A DNA stretch of 64,000 nt from Kordiimonas aestuarii (GTDB taxonomy: Bacteria > Pseudomonadota > Alphaproteobacteria > Sphingomonadales > Kordiimonadaceae): contig NZ_JAOBPP010000019.1 in the NCBI RefSeq assembly GCF_025574465.1, positions 308,501 to 372,500 of the forward strand, written 5' to 3'. Below the pieces are notes generated by a model. That model ran no database searches, was not told where the DNA came from, and was given only the letters and a program-made list of their open reading frames with translations. Each line of letters starts with the position of its first letter. Position 1 is the stretch's first letter. Shown here in pieces: positions 48,951 to 57,958 of this stretch. The position numbers and the translations under genes are program-made.

Positions 48951-50819
48951 ATGGCAAGAGAAGGGTTACGATACCAGACCTTTTCGCGGCGGGCCTTCCT
49001 GCTAGCGGGCGCGCAGGGTCTTGCCGTGACCGCGCTTGGCGGGCGGCTGTATTATCTTTCGGTTGTTGAAGGTGAAAAATACAAGCTGCGGGCCGAGCGT
49101 AACCGTGTCGCCATCCGGCTGATTGCACCAGAACGCGGCGAAATCCTGGACCGGTACGGCCGCAAACTGGCCACTAACCGACAGGATTTTCGCGTTTTCC
49201 TGATCCCTGAGCAAGCGGACGAGGTTGCCAATACGCTGGTGAAGATCGGCCATATCGTGAAGCTGGATGACCGTCGCCTATCGCGCATTGAACGCCAGAT
49301 CAAACGCCAGCGCAAATTTGTCCCGGTTACGGTGGCACAAGGCCTGGACTGGGCCACCTTCGCGAAAGTGAACGTCGCGGTCCCGGAACTGCCGGGTGTG
49401 GTGCCCGATGCGGGGCGCTCGCGCTTCTATCCTTCGGGTAACGAAATCGCCCACCTTGTCGGCTATACGGCCAGCCCGAACGAAGATGATGTTGCCCTCA
49501 ACCCGCTTTATCAATTGCCTGGTTTCAAAGTGGGCAGGCAGGGGCTTGAGCGCCGCTACGAGGACCGCCTGCGCGGCTCAGCGGGCACACGTCGGGTAGA
49601 GGTCAATTCTGTCGGCCGGGAAATCCGTGAACTGCCGCCCCGCCAGGAGGCTGATCCGGGCAGTAACCTGCAACTGACCATCGACCTTGCACTGCAAAAA
49701 TATACGATTGATCTTCTGGGGGAAAAAGCCGCGGGTGTCGTGGCGATGGATATCAGGACCGGTGAAATCCTCACCATGGCATCGGCACCGACCTATGACC
49801 CGAACGAATTTACCCGCGGCATCAGTTCCGAAAACTGGAACGCGCTTCTCAAGGATCCCCGCAAGCCGTTGATCAACAAATGCGTGACCGGGCAGTATCC
49901 ACCCGGCTCAACCATAAAGCCTGTGATTGCATTGGCCGCCCTTGAGCACGGTGTCGTCAAGCCCGAGACGGAATACTACTGTAACGGCAGGCACCGGCTT
50001 GGCAACCACACCTTCAACTGCTGGAAGCCGGGCGGACACGGCAGGTTGGACCTTCTCGGTGCCATCGCCCATAGCTGTGACGTCTATTTTTACAAGGTGG
50101 CGGAAGACCTGGATGTCGATAATATTGCTGACATGGTTTCGCGCTTTGGCCTTGGGGACCTGTTTGACCTTGGGATCGATGGTGAGAAGGCAGGCATGGT
50201 CCCGGACCGCGGATGGAAGCGCGCCGTGCTCAATCAGCCATGGCATCTGGGGGAAACCCTCAACATATCCATTGGGCAGGGTGCTATGCTGTCAACCCCG
50301 TTGCAACTGGCGGTCCTGACATCACGCCTTGCTTCTGGCCGGCGGATTTTCCCGAGCCTTGTGTCGCTGCCGGGAACCGATGAAAGCAAAATGAAGGCGT
50401 TTGACGCCATGGATGTGAACCCATTACATTTAAGGGTAGCCCGGCGCGGCATGGAAATGGTGACTGAGCGCGGTGGAACCGCGCATGACTACAGACGCCC
50501 AAAAAGTGCGGCAAAGCTGGCCGGTAAGTCAGGCACCGCTCAGGTCAGGCGTATTTCCAAGGAAGAGCGACTTGAGGGCGTCATTCATAACGACGATCTG
50601 CCGTGGAATATGCGGGACCATGCGCTGTTCATCGCCTATGGCCCGGTCGAGGATCCGGAGATTGCTGTCTCGGTACTGGTGCAGCATGGCGGGGGTGGCT
50701 CCAGCGTTGCCGCGCCGATTGCACGGGCCGTTATCGACAAGGCCCTTGAGATAAGGCATGCGCCGCCTGCAGAGGAAACCGCACCCGATGCAGCGGGCAC
50801 AACGGCGGAGGAGGCCTGA
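48951..50819 (+). CDS. mrdA: Penicillin-binding protein 2
   Basis: Transpeptidase of the elongation machinery. N-terminal membrane anchor (about 14-34), dimerisation domain (APERGEILDRYGRKLATNRQ), and transpeptidase domain with Ser320 in PPGSTIKPVIAL, the SCD motif (GAIAHSCDVYFYKV) and KSGTAQVR. 622 residues, normal. It is followed by rodA with a one-base overlap. Confidence 0.95.
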   Translation: MAREGLRYQTFSRRAFLLAGAQGLAVTALGGRLYYLSVVEGEKYKLRAERNRVAIRLIAPERGEILDRYGRKLATNRQDFRVFLIPEQADEVANTLVKIGHIVKLDDRRLSRIERQIKRQRKFVPVTVAQGLDWATFAKVNVAVPELPGVVPDAGRSRFYPSGNEIAHLVGYTASPNEDDVALNPLYQLPGFKVGRQGLERRYEDRLRGSAGTRRVEVNSVGREIRELPPRQEADPGSNLQLTIDLALQKYTIDLLGEKAAGVVAMDIRTGEILTMASAPTYDPNEFTRGISSENWNALLKDPRKPLINKCVTGQYPPGSTIKPVIALAALEHGVVKPETEYYCNGRHRLGNHTFNCWKPGGHGRLDLLGAIAHSCDVYFYKVAEDLDVDNIADMVSRFGLGDLFDLGIDGEKAGMVPDRGWKRAVLNQPWHLGETLNISIGQGAMLSTPLQLAVLTSRLASGRRIFPSLVSLPGTDESKMKAFDAMDVNPLHLRVARRGMEMVTERGGTAHDYRRPKSAAKLAGKSGTAQVRRISKEERLEGVIHNDDLPWNMRDHALFIAYGPVEDPEIAVSVLVQHGGGGSSVAAPIARAVIDKALEIRHAPPAEETAPDAAGTTAEEA

Positions 50820-51973
50820 TGGGGACGGCACGCATGTTTGGCCCACGCCGGGTCGATAAAAGTGTTTTCCAGCGCCTTGGTGATCTCAATTGGGGGATTG
50901 TTTTCCTCAACGTGCTGATCGCCTGCGCCGGCTTTGCCATGCTCTATTCCGTAGCCGGTGGCTCTTGGGATCCGTGGGCGTCGCGCCAGGCAACTCGGTT
51001 TATCGGTGCTTTTGCATTGATGCTGGTGATTGCCACGGTGGATATCCGCTACTGGATGGCTTTTGCTTATCCCGCCTGGTTTATCGGTATCCTTTTGCTG
51101 CTGGCGGTGGAGGTGATTGGCGCCATCGGCATGGGCGGACAGCGCTGGCTTGATATCGGCATCATGCGTATCCAGCCGTCGGAGTTGATGAAAATTGCCG
51201 TTGTCATGGCGCTCGCGCGTTACTTTCACGGTCGTAATTATGACCAGAGCCGCAGCCTGCGCTCGCTGCTGACACCCGCGGTGTTGATTATGGTGCCGGT
51301 GGCGCTTGTGGTGCGCCAGCCGGACCTTGGCACCGGGTTGATGATTGTGGCAGGGGGTGCCGCAATCCTGTTTCTTGCCGGTTTGCCAGCGTGGCTTTTT
51401 ATTGCCGCCGGCCTTCTTGTCGCGGCGGCCGTTCCGGTGGGATGGCAGTTTATGCGCGACTATCAGAAAGACCGGGTATTGACCTTCCTGAACCCTGAAT
51501 CAGACCCTTTGGGCGCCGGATACCAGATCACCCAGTCGAAAATTGCGCTCGGCTCCGGCGGGCTGACGGGCAAGGGCTATCTGGAGGGAACACAAAGCCA
51601 GCTTAATTTCCTGCCAGAAATGAAAACCGATTTTATCTTCACTGTGCTTGCCGAGGAGTTTGGCCTGATCGGAGCTGTCATTGTGCTGGCGCTTTACACC
51701 ATCGTGCTCGCATACGGCATGCTGATCGGGATCGGGTGCCGAAGTCAGTTCGGCCGATTGCTCGCCAGCGGTCTTGCCATGACGCTGTTTCTCTATGTGC
51801 TGATCAATGTAGCGATGGTCATGGGGTTGATGCCTGTGGTCGGGGTGCCGCTACCCATGATTTCTTACGGTGGTTCGGCAATGCTGACGTGGATGATCGC
51901 TTATGGCCTTATTCTTTCGGTTGCTATTCACCGACACGTCTCGCTGGCGCCCAAAGGCAGTGGCCTCGGATAG
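50819..51973 (+). CDS. rodA: SEDS glycosyltransferase RodA
   Basis: Peptidoglycan polymerase paired with PBP2. About ten membrane helices; SEDS signatures GMGGQRWLDIGIMRIQPSEL, VRQPDLGTGLMIVAGGAAIL, FLPEMKTDFIFTVLAEEFG and PMISYGGSAMLTWM. 384 residues. ATG overlaps the mrdA stop by one base, so translation is coupled. Confidence 0.95.
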   Translation: MGTARMFGPRRVDKSVFQRLGDLNWGIVFLNVLIACAGFAMLYSVAGGSWDPWASRQATRFIGAFALMLVIATVDIRYWMAFAYPAWFIGILLLLAVEVIGAIGMGGQRWLDIGIMRIQPSELMKIAVVMALARYFHGRNYDQSRSLRSLLTPAVLIMVPVALVVRQPDLGTGLMIVAGGAAILFLAGLPAWLFIAAGLLVAAAVPVGWQFMRDYQKDRVLTFLNPESDPLGAGYQITQSKIALGSGGLTGKGYLEGTQSQLNFLPEMKTDFIFTVLAEEFGLIGAVIVLALYTIVLAYGMLIGIGCRSQFGRLLASGLAMTLFLYVLINVAMVMGLMPVVGVPLPMISYGGSAMLTWMIAYGLILSVAIHRHVSLAPKGSGLG

Positions 51974-52047
51974 ACCTGTGGTATCAGAAGCCTTGATCAG
52001 GCGCCGCTTTGCCCTATGATCCTCTCGTAGAAAAAAGAGGGGTTCTT

Positions 52048-53355
52048 ATGAAAAAATATCTTGCTGGCGTGGCGCTTGCCACGCTGATTGGAAGTGGCGT
52101 TTCTGCGGCGGACCTGAAATCGGATGTGGCCGCAGACTACGATTATCTGGAAAAGCTGTATATTCACCTGCACCAGAACCCGGAGCTCTCGCTTCAAGAA
52201 GGAAAAACGTCTGCACGTATGGCGGCGGAGCTGAAGAAAGCCGGTTTTGACGTCACCACGAATTTTGGCGGGCACGGTGTTGTGGCAGTGATGAAAAATG
52301 GTGACGGGCCGACGGTGATGATCCGCGCGGACATGGATGGTCTGCCGGTGCCGGAACAGACCGGCCTTTCCTATGCCAGCAAGGCGACCATGCAAAATGC
52401 GGCTGGCGAGACCGTGCCGGTAATGCACGCCTGCGGTCACGACGTGCACATGACCAGCCTAATCGGCACAGCACGGCGTCTGGCTGCCATGAAGGATGCA
52501 TGGTCGGGCACACTGGTGATGATTGCGCAACCGGCCGAAGAGCAGGTAAAAGGCGCGGCTGCCATGCTTGACGAGGGGCTCTTCACAAAGTTCCCCAAGC
52601 CGGATTATAACCTTTCGCTGCATGTCAGTCCTGACATCAAGGCGGGTGATATTGGTATGGTATCAGGGTATGCGCTCGCAAATGTGGATTCGGCAGACAT
52701 CGAAATCCATGGCGTCGGCGGACACGGCGCCTATCCGCACACCACCAAAGACCCGGTCGTACTGGGTGCCTATATTGTCACTGCGTTGCAGACCCTTGTG
52801 GCGCGGGAAACTTCTCCGTTCGAGTCGGGCGTGGTCACCGTGGGGTCCATCCATGCGGGCACCAAACACAACATCATTTCAAACCGCGCACACCTTCAAA
52901 TCACCATACGGTCCTATAGTGAAGATGTTCGCCAAAACCTAAAGGCGGGAATTGAACGCATTGCGCGCGGGCAGGCAATCGCCTTCGGCCTGCCGGAAGA
53001 TCTGATGCCAGAGGTGGCCTTCTCGGAAGGCACGCCCTCCACCTACAATAACCCGGAGCTGACCGCACGTATCTACAAGGCGCTGGATGAGAAATTGGGT
53101 GACGACCGGGTGTATGACGGCAAACCTGTGATGGCGGCGGAGGATTTTTCCCTGTTCGGGCGCACAGAAGACAAAATCCCCAGTCTGATGCTGTGGCTTG
53201 GCGCGACACCGGCGGCGACGATGGAAGCGGCGGAAAAAGGCGAGGCCAAGGCGCCGGGCCTGCATTCGCCTTTTTTCAAGCCGGATCGGGAACCGACCAT
53301 TAAAGGCGGGGTCGAAGCAATGACCCAGGCCGCCCTTGAGCTTTTGGGCAAATAG
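52048..53355 (+). CDS. M20-family amidohydrolase, exported
   Basis: Metal-dependent hydrolase of N-acyl amino acids or peptides (M20D). Signal peptide MKKYLAGVALATLIGSGVSA (cleavage near residue 20), metal ligands in MHACGHDVHMTSLIGTA, QPAEEQVKGAAAMLDEG and GGHGAYPHTTKDP, and AEDFSLFGR near the C-terminus. 435 residues from the ATG at 52048, which has AGAGGGG; the extension to 52009 would spoil the signal peptide. The substrate is not known; hippurate-like amides are typical of the group. Confidence 0.9.
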   Translation: MKKYLAGVALATLIGSGVSAADLKSDVAADYDYLEKLYIHLHQNPELSLQEGKTSARMAAELKKAGFDVTTNFGGHGVVAVMKNGDGPTVMIRADMDGLPVPEQTGLSYASKATMQNAAGETVPVMHACGHDVHMTSLIGTARRLAAMKDAWSGTLVMIAQPAEEQVKGAAAMLDEGLFTKFPKPDYNLSLHVSPDIKAGDIGMVSGYALANVDSADIEIHGVGGHGAYPHTTKDPVVLGAYIVTALQTLVARETSPFESGVVTVGSIHAGTKHNIISNRAHLQITIRSYSEDVRQNLKAGIERIARGQAIAFGLPEDLMPEVAFSEGTPSTYNNPELTARIYKALDEKLGDDRVYDGKPVMAAEDFSLFGRTEDKIPSLMLWLGATPAATMEAAEKGEAKAPGLHSPFFKPDREPTIKGGVEAMTQAALELLGK

Positions 53356-53363
53356 CACCGTGG

Positions 53364-53394
53364 GATTGGCGGGGGCTTTTGCCACCCGCCAATC
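53364..53394 (+). terminator. Stable hairpin after the M20 gene
   Basis: GATTGGCGGG pairs perfectly with CCCGCCAATC, with inner GGC/GCC pairs. No clear T-tract on the plus strand. Confidence 0.5.
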
Positions 53395-53466
53395 AGCCTC
53401 CGGGCTGGAAACGTGGGCGGATACCGTATAAACTGAAGCCAAATTAAACGTACCAAAGGAAGACCA

Positions 53467-53946
53467 GTGGGCCATACACATGCGCATGACCATAGTATTT
53501 GCATCGAGACCGCTCTTGCGGAGGCGGAGCGCCTGTGTGCGGAACGCGGGTCCCGCTTTACAGACCTGCGGCGTCGTATCCTGAAGATGATCTGGCAAGG
53601 CCACAAGGCGGTGAAGGCCTATGACCTTCTTGACCAGTTGGCCAACGAGGGCGGGTCGGCAAAACCGCCGACGGTATACCGCGCGCTGGACTTCCTGATG
53701 GAGGAAGGGCTTGTGCACAAGATCGAGTCGCTCAACGCCTATATCGGCTGCCCACATCCGGGGGACAGCCATGTCAGCCAGTTCCTGATCTGCGATAAAT
53801 GCGAGACAGTGAAAGAACTCAGTTCGCCTGAGTTGAGCGCCGCTGTGATGAATGCCGCGAAAGAGACGCATTTTACCATTCGTCGCCAGACACTTGAACT
53901 GCACGGTGTGTGCAGCAATTGTCAACGTGGCCGCGAGGCGGCTTGA
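53467..53946 (+). CDS. Fur-family zinc regulator (Zur-like)
   Basis: 159 residues: an N-terminal histidine tract (HTHAHDHS), winged helix (RFTDLRRRILKMIWQGHKAV, KPPTVYRALDFLMEEGLVHK), and a dimer domain with two Cys pairs CDKCETV and CSNCQRG that bind structural zinc. The His-rich start and the form ALAEAERLC fit Zur rather than Fur. GTG start with AAAGGAAG. No zinc-uptake genes are adjacent in this window. Confidence 0.85.
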   Translation: MGHTHAHDHSICIETALAEAERLCAERGSRFTDLRRRILKMIWQGHKAVKAYDLLDQLANEGGSAKPPTVYRALDFLMEEGLVHKIESLNAYIGCPHPGDSHVSQFLICDKCETVKELSSPELSAAVMNAAKETHFTIRRQTLELHGVCSNCQRGREAA

Positions 53947-54033
53947 CGACGGTTGCTCTTGAGGGCATTGCCGTCGCAAATCTGTAAAATTCTCTAGTGT
54001 TTTGGAACTGGCCCCTTTAAAGGGCTAAGGCCT

Positions 54034-56217
54034 ATGGCTGAACTTGCAAATATATCGGAAGCCGCACGCGCCTTTATGGAAATGGCCGCGCGTCAGGCAT
54101 CAAGCGGCGAGCTTGACGAAGCGGAGAACACTGTACGCTCTGTGCTTCGTTTTGCGCCTTTGCATGCTGCGTCCTGGCGGCTGCTGGGTGATATATTGTC
54201 GGCCCGTCCCGGCAAGCGTGCCGATGCCGCCGACGCCTATGCCCGCGCGTTGGAACTTGACCCCTTTGACGAACAAGCCGAAGGGGGCAAACAGCGGCTT
54301 GGCGAGCGGGAGACGGCTGCTCCCACAGAGCGGCACGTTGAGCGTGTTCTGACGCTTCCCCATATGGCCCCTGCCGATGGCAAGGAAAGTGCGATTGCTT
54401 ATGCGCGTGCTTGCGAAACGGCGGAAAAATGGCACGAGGCAAAAGCCGCGTGGGAAAAGGTGCTGACGATCGACCCAAGCGACACATGGGCGTGGTCCCA
54501 GCTTGGGCATATTTTGAGTGTAAATTTGCAGGACTTTACCGGCGCGGAAAAAGCTTTCCGTACCGCCCTAGACGAAGACCCGACCGATGACTGGGCGTGG
54601 GGCAAGCTTGGTATCATGCTGGCCGATTTTCTAGGAAGGGTGGACGAGGGCCAGGCGATGCTGAGGCAGGCTATCAGCCTTGAGCCCGGCGAATGTTATT
54701 ACTACGGCTGGCTCGGCTGGTCGCTCTACCGCCAGAGCGAAGACTATGCGGAGGCGGAGAAAGTGCTTGAACAGGCTGTCCGGCTTTGGCCGGAGTATCA
54801 GTGGGCGCATTTTCACCTCGGCTTTGTCCGCTACGCGCTTGAAGACCGGCCCAAAAAGGCGGAGCGTGCTTTCCGGCGTGCGCTTGAGCTTGAGCCAGGC
54901 GATGTCCCCACTCTTTATAACCTCGCCTGTCTTTATGAGGAACAACTCGCGAAACCTCAAAAAGCACTGAAATATTTTGCCGCTGTTGTGGCGCAGGACA
55001 GCCATGACCCATCGCCCTTCAAGCGCATGGGGATATTGTACCACCAGAGCCTGAACGACCCGGCGGAAGCGGTCTCCTGTTTCACACAGGCAGTGGATCG
55101 CGACCCGAATGACTATGACCTGCATGTGCGTTTCGCCTGGGTGCTGTGGGAAAAATGCGACCAGCAGGAAGCCGCAATCCGGCATCTCAAGAAGGCGATC
55201 GAGTTGGCACCAGGCAACGCCTGGGTATTGACCCACATGGCACAGGCGCAGTTTTTGGGGCAAGGAGACCTGAGCGCGGCCAAGGACTATTTCGAGCAAG
55301 CGCTGATCGCTGATCCGAACTATGACTGGGCACATGCTTTGTATGGCTCCTTGTTGTTTGAGGAGGGGGCTGAACTTGAGAAAGCGGAGAAGCACCTGCG
55401 GGAGGCTATCCGGCTGAATCCAGGCTATAGCTTCGCGTGGTCACGCCTCGGCCGGCTCATGCTGGCGACGGAAGGGGAGATGCAGGGGGCGTGGAACGCG
55501 CTGGTGCAGGCCGTGGACTTGAGCCCGGATAACGTGGACGCCCTGTCCGACCTTTTGTGGCTTGCTGTTTACCGCCTGTTTCGTGCTGACATGGTCGCGG
55601 AATACGCAGAGCGTGTTGCCGAGCATCCGGATGCCAGCCCCTATGCGCTCGCGCTGGCAGCCCTTGTTTTAAGGCAGTTGGTGGATAATAGCGCCCCGGT
55701 GCTGGACGTGTTGCGCCGAGCTACCGAAATGGCGCCGGAGGATCACTTTGTCTGGCATACATATGGCGAGGTGCTGCTGTATGACCTCGGTGATCTTGAG
55801 ACAGCGGAAGAAGCCTTGTTGCGCTCGCAGTCGCTTGATCATCAATGCAGCACGCTGGACTGTGACATCGCGCTCGTGCGCTATGCACAGGGCAGGCTGG
55901 ATGGTGCGCGGGCGCACTTTGAACGGGCACTTGAGATAGACAGCGAGGTCAGCCTCGCCTGGCGTGCCTATGCCTGTTACCTGACTTTCAGCGGTGGCGA
56001 CGAAACGATGGCCGAGGAAGCTTTTGAACGTGCGGTTGAACTGGAGAAAGACAATTTTGAGCCGTGGGCCGTTTATGCCGGGTTCCTTCGCCAGCAGCCA
56101 GGGCGGGACGAAGACGCCGCCATTGCCTATGAAAAAGCCCTTGAGCTTGCGCCTCAGGGCTTGGATCTGGAGGAATGGGCTCGGATTTACCTGTCTCCCA
56201 TTGTACTGAGTACTTGA
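54034..56217 (+). CDS. Large TPR-repeat protein
   Basis: 727 residues, built almost wholly of tetratricopeptide repeats with regular 34-residue spacing, e.g. DTWAWSQLGHILSVN, DDWAWGKLGIMLADF, YQWAHFHLGFVRYA, YDWAHALYGSLLFEE and YSFAWSRLGRLMLA. Most carry the aromatic helix-A signature W-A. No signal peptide, so cytoplasmic; protein-protein interaction is expected. There is no catalytic domain. Its 3-prime end is three bases from ywqK on the opposite strand. Confidence 0.85.
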   Translation: MAELANISEAARAFMEMAARQASSGELDEAENTVRSVLRFAPLHAASWRLLGDILSARPGKRADAADAYARALELDPFDEQAEGGKQRLGERETAAPTERHVERVLTLPHMAPADGKESAIAYARACETAEKWHEAKAAWEKVLTIDPSDTWAWSQLGHILSVNLQDFTGAEKAFRTALDEDPTDDWAWGKLGIMLADFLGRVDEGQAMLRQAISLEPGECYYYGWLGWSLYRQSEDYAEAEKVLEQAVRLWPEYQWAHFHLGFVRYALEDRPKKAERAFRRALELEPGDVPTLYNLACLYEEQLAKPQKALKYFAAVVAQDSHDPSPFKRMGILYHQSLNDPAEAVSCFTQAVDRDPNDYDLHVRFAWVLWEKCDQQEAAIRHLKKAIELAPGNAWVLTHMAQAQFLGQGDLSAAKDYFEQALIADPNYDWAHALYGSLLFEEGAELEKAEKHLREAIRLNPGYSFAWSRLGRLMLATEGEMQGAWNALVQAVDLSPDNVDALSDLLWLAVYRLFRADMVAEYAERVAEHPDASPYALALAALVLRQLVDNSAPVLDVLRRATEMAPEDHFVWHTYGEVLLYDLGDLETAEEALLRSQSLDHQCSTLDCDIALVRYAQGRLDGARAHFERALEIDSEVSLAWRAYACYLTFSGGDETMAEEAFERAVELEKDNFEPWAVYAGFLRQQPGRDEDAAIAYEKALELAPQGLDLEEWARIYLSPIVLST

Positions 56218-56220
56218 GGC

Positions 56221-56616
56221 TTACCCGTAATCCTTCCGGCTTTTGAGAGTGCCGTTCGGCTCATATGTTTCCCAGACGCCGGTCTTTTTCCCTGTCTTGT
56301 AGGTACCACTATCCCATAGCTGGCCGTTTTCGTGAAAGCGTTGCCACTCGCCGTCTTTTTGCTCATCCGCATCAAAGGCGCCGGTTTGCACCAGGGCGCC
56401 ATTTGCGCGGTACCAGCGCCATTCATCGATGAGCTTGTCATCCTTGCATTTGCCTTCAGCCTTCAGGCTGCCGTCCGCCAGATAATAACGCCAATCACCG
56501 GTTTTACTACCGTGATCGAACTCGCCCTCACAGGCTAGGTTGCCGTTCTTGAAACGTTGTTTGAAACGGCCGTCGCGCGGGTTGCCGTCTTCATCGGTAC
56601 CGGTGATGGCTTTCAT
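56221..56616 (-). CDS. MORN-repeat variant (YwqK-like) protein
   Basis: 131 residues made of short repeats of the pattern G-x-W-x-x-Y-x-x-x-G-x-L, for example KTGDWRYYLADGSLKAEG and KTGVWETYEPNGTLKSRKD. Such proteins are often labelled YwqK-family antitoxins, but no toxin gene is adjacent, so I keep the structural name. It lies ten bases downstream of msrA on the same strand. Confidence 0.8.
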   Translation of the reverse strand: MKAITGTDEDGNPRDGRFKQRFKNGNLACEGEFDHGSKTGDWRYYLADGSLKAEGKCKDDKLIDEWRWYRANGALVQTGAFDADEQKDGEWQRFHENGQLWDSGTYKTGKKTGVWETYEPNGTLKSRKDYG

Positions 56617-56626
56617 GGCAGTGATC

Positions 56627-57097
56627 TCAGATATGACAACTCGTCATACCGCGTTTAGCCAGATATTGCTGGTGATATTCTTCCGCTACCCAAAATGTCT
56701 GGACAGGTTCGATAAGGGTAACGATGTCGCGCTTGAAACGACCGGACGCGGCAAGTTCTTTTTTCTTTTCCGTGGCGATCTCTTTTTGCGCATCATCCTC
56801 ATAAAACACGACGGAGCGATACTGTGTACCGACGTCCGGACCCTGTCGGTTCCACTCTGTCGGGTTGTGATTGTCAAAAAAGATGTCAACAAGCGCATCA
56901 AAGCTTACGACAGCGGGATCGTAGGTCACCTGTACCACCTCTGCATGGCCGGTGGCGTCTGTGCAGACGTCCTTGTAGGTTGGGTTGTCGGTCTGACCGC
57001 CCATATAGCCAACAGCGGTGTCTGTTACGCCCTCTGTTATGCGGAAGGTTTCTTCGACGCCCCAAAAACAGCCCGCCCCAAATGTCGCAATTGCCAT
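56627..57097 (-). CDS. msrA: Peptide methionine sulfoxide reductase A
   Basis: Repairs Met-S-sulfoxide. Active-site Cys10 in FGAGCFWGVEETF, plus GYMGGQTDNPTYKDVCTDATG split around the conserved tyrosine and glutamates, and AEVVQVTYDPAVV. 156 residues, shorter than the long E. coli form but usual. It shares a transcript with ywqK. Confidence 0.93.
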   Translation of the reverse strand: MAIATFGAGCFWGVEETFRITEGVTDTAVGYMGGQTDNPTYKDVCTDATGHAEVVQVTYDPAVVSFDALVDIFFDNHNPTEWNRQGPDVGTQYRSVVFYEDDAQKEIATEKKKELAASGRFKRDIVTLIEPVQTFWVAEEYHQQYLAKRGMTSCHI

Positions 57098-57217
57098 GAT
57101 ACTGTCTCTTTTTTGCCTTGAGTTACAAACAAACTGATAGTTGTCGGAATATGTGGTTGCGCCGCAGACTTGTCGAGGGGCAATATGGTAAAAATCATGT
57201 GTAGAGAGGGGAAGTAG

Positions 57218-57577
57218 ATGCGTTTCTTGTCAATCGCTGTCGCCGCGGTTTCACTGGTGGCAGGTAGTGCCGCCTTTGCGCAGCAAAAGGACATTCCCCA
57301 GGATTTACTGGATCTGGATTATCAGCGTTGCATGAAGGATTGTGAACCGGGTTTCGGTGCGGCAACCTGTAAACCGCTTTGTGAATGCACGGTTGCTGAA
57401 TTCAACAAGCGCCTTGACTTTTCCGCATACCTTGATCTTTCGGCCCAGCTGTCCAGAAATGAACTGTCCCCCAATAATCGCGAGCTTCTGGACGGCGTGG
57501 CAAACTATTGTGCGTCGCAGCTTGAGAAATCAGGCGTGCAGGTTGGCGGTCCGACCGCAGGAGCATCAGACCAGTAA
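57218..57577 (+). CDS. Secreted small cysteine-rich protein, unknown
   Basis: 119 residues with a signal peptide (MRFLSIAVAAVSLVAGSAAF, cleavage near AFA-QQ). The mature part has five closely spaced cysteines, CMKDCEPGFGAATCKPLCEC, and a later one in NYCASQL, so disulfides in the periplasm are likely. I do not recognise the family. AGAGAGGGGAAG precedes the ATG; the gene stands alone. Confidence 0.7.
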   Translation: MRFLSIAVAAVSLVAGSAAFAQQKDIPQDLLDLDYQRCMKDCEPGFGAATCKPLCECTVAEFNKRLDFSAYLDLSAQLSRNELSPNNRELLDGVANYCASQLEKSGVQVGGPTAGASDQ

Positions 57578-57580
57578 GGT

Positions 57581-57958
57581 CTATGCCGCGTCGTCGATCG
57601 GGCGAGGCCTGCCTTTGTCGTTGATGGCGACAAAGATATAGCGCGCTTCGGTCACTTGATGCAGGTCACGGCTGATGCCGCGTTCGGCAAATACTTCAAT
57701 CTTCACCACAATGGATGACCGGCCGACTTTCTCGATATCTGTATAGATGCTGATGACATCGCCAAGCTCGATGGGCTGGTGAAACTTCATGCCTTCAATC
57801 GCAACAGTGGCAACGGCACCGTGCGCGCGCCGGCTGGCGGTGTCGGCTCCGGCAAGGTCCATCTGCGAGAGCACCCAGCCGCCAAAAATGTTGCCATTGA
57901 CGTTCAGGTCACTGGGCTGCGGAATGGTGCGGATCGTGGCGCGGCGATGTTCTTTCAT
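57581..57958 (-). CDS. Acyl-CoA thioesterase (YciA type)
   Basis: Hotdog-fold enzyme, 125 residues. Signature NVNGNIFGGWVLSQMDLAGA with the catalytic Asp, GMKFHQPIELGDVISIYTDI, and the C-terminal ARYIFVAINDKGRPRPI. Its ATG overlaps the mscS stop by four bases, so it is translationally coupled to mscS. Confidence 0.9.
   Translation of the reverse strand: MKEHRRATIRTIPQPSDLNVNGNIFGGWVLSQMDLAGADTASRRAHGAVATVAIEGMKFHQPIELGDVISIYTDIEKVGRSSIVVKIEVFAERGISRDLHQVTEARYIFVAINDKGRPRPIDDAA

Noticed and set aside
56221..57097. Toxin-antitoxin pair at the YwqK-like gene
   Set aside because: The neighbouring gene is msrA, a repair enzyme; no toxin-like gene is adjacent, so the antitoxin name is not supported.
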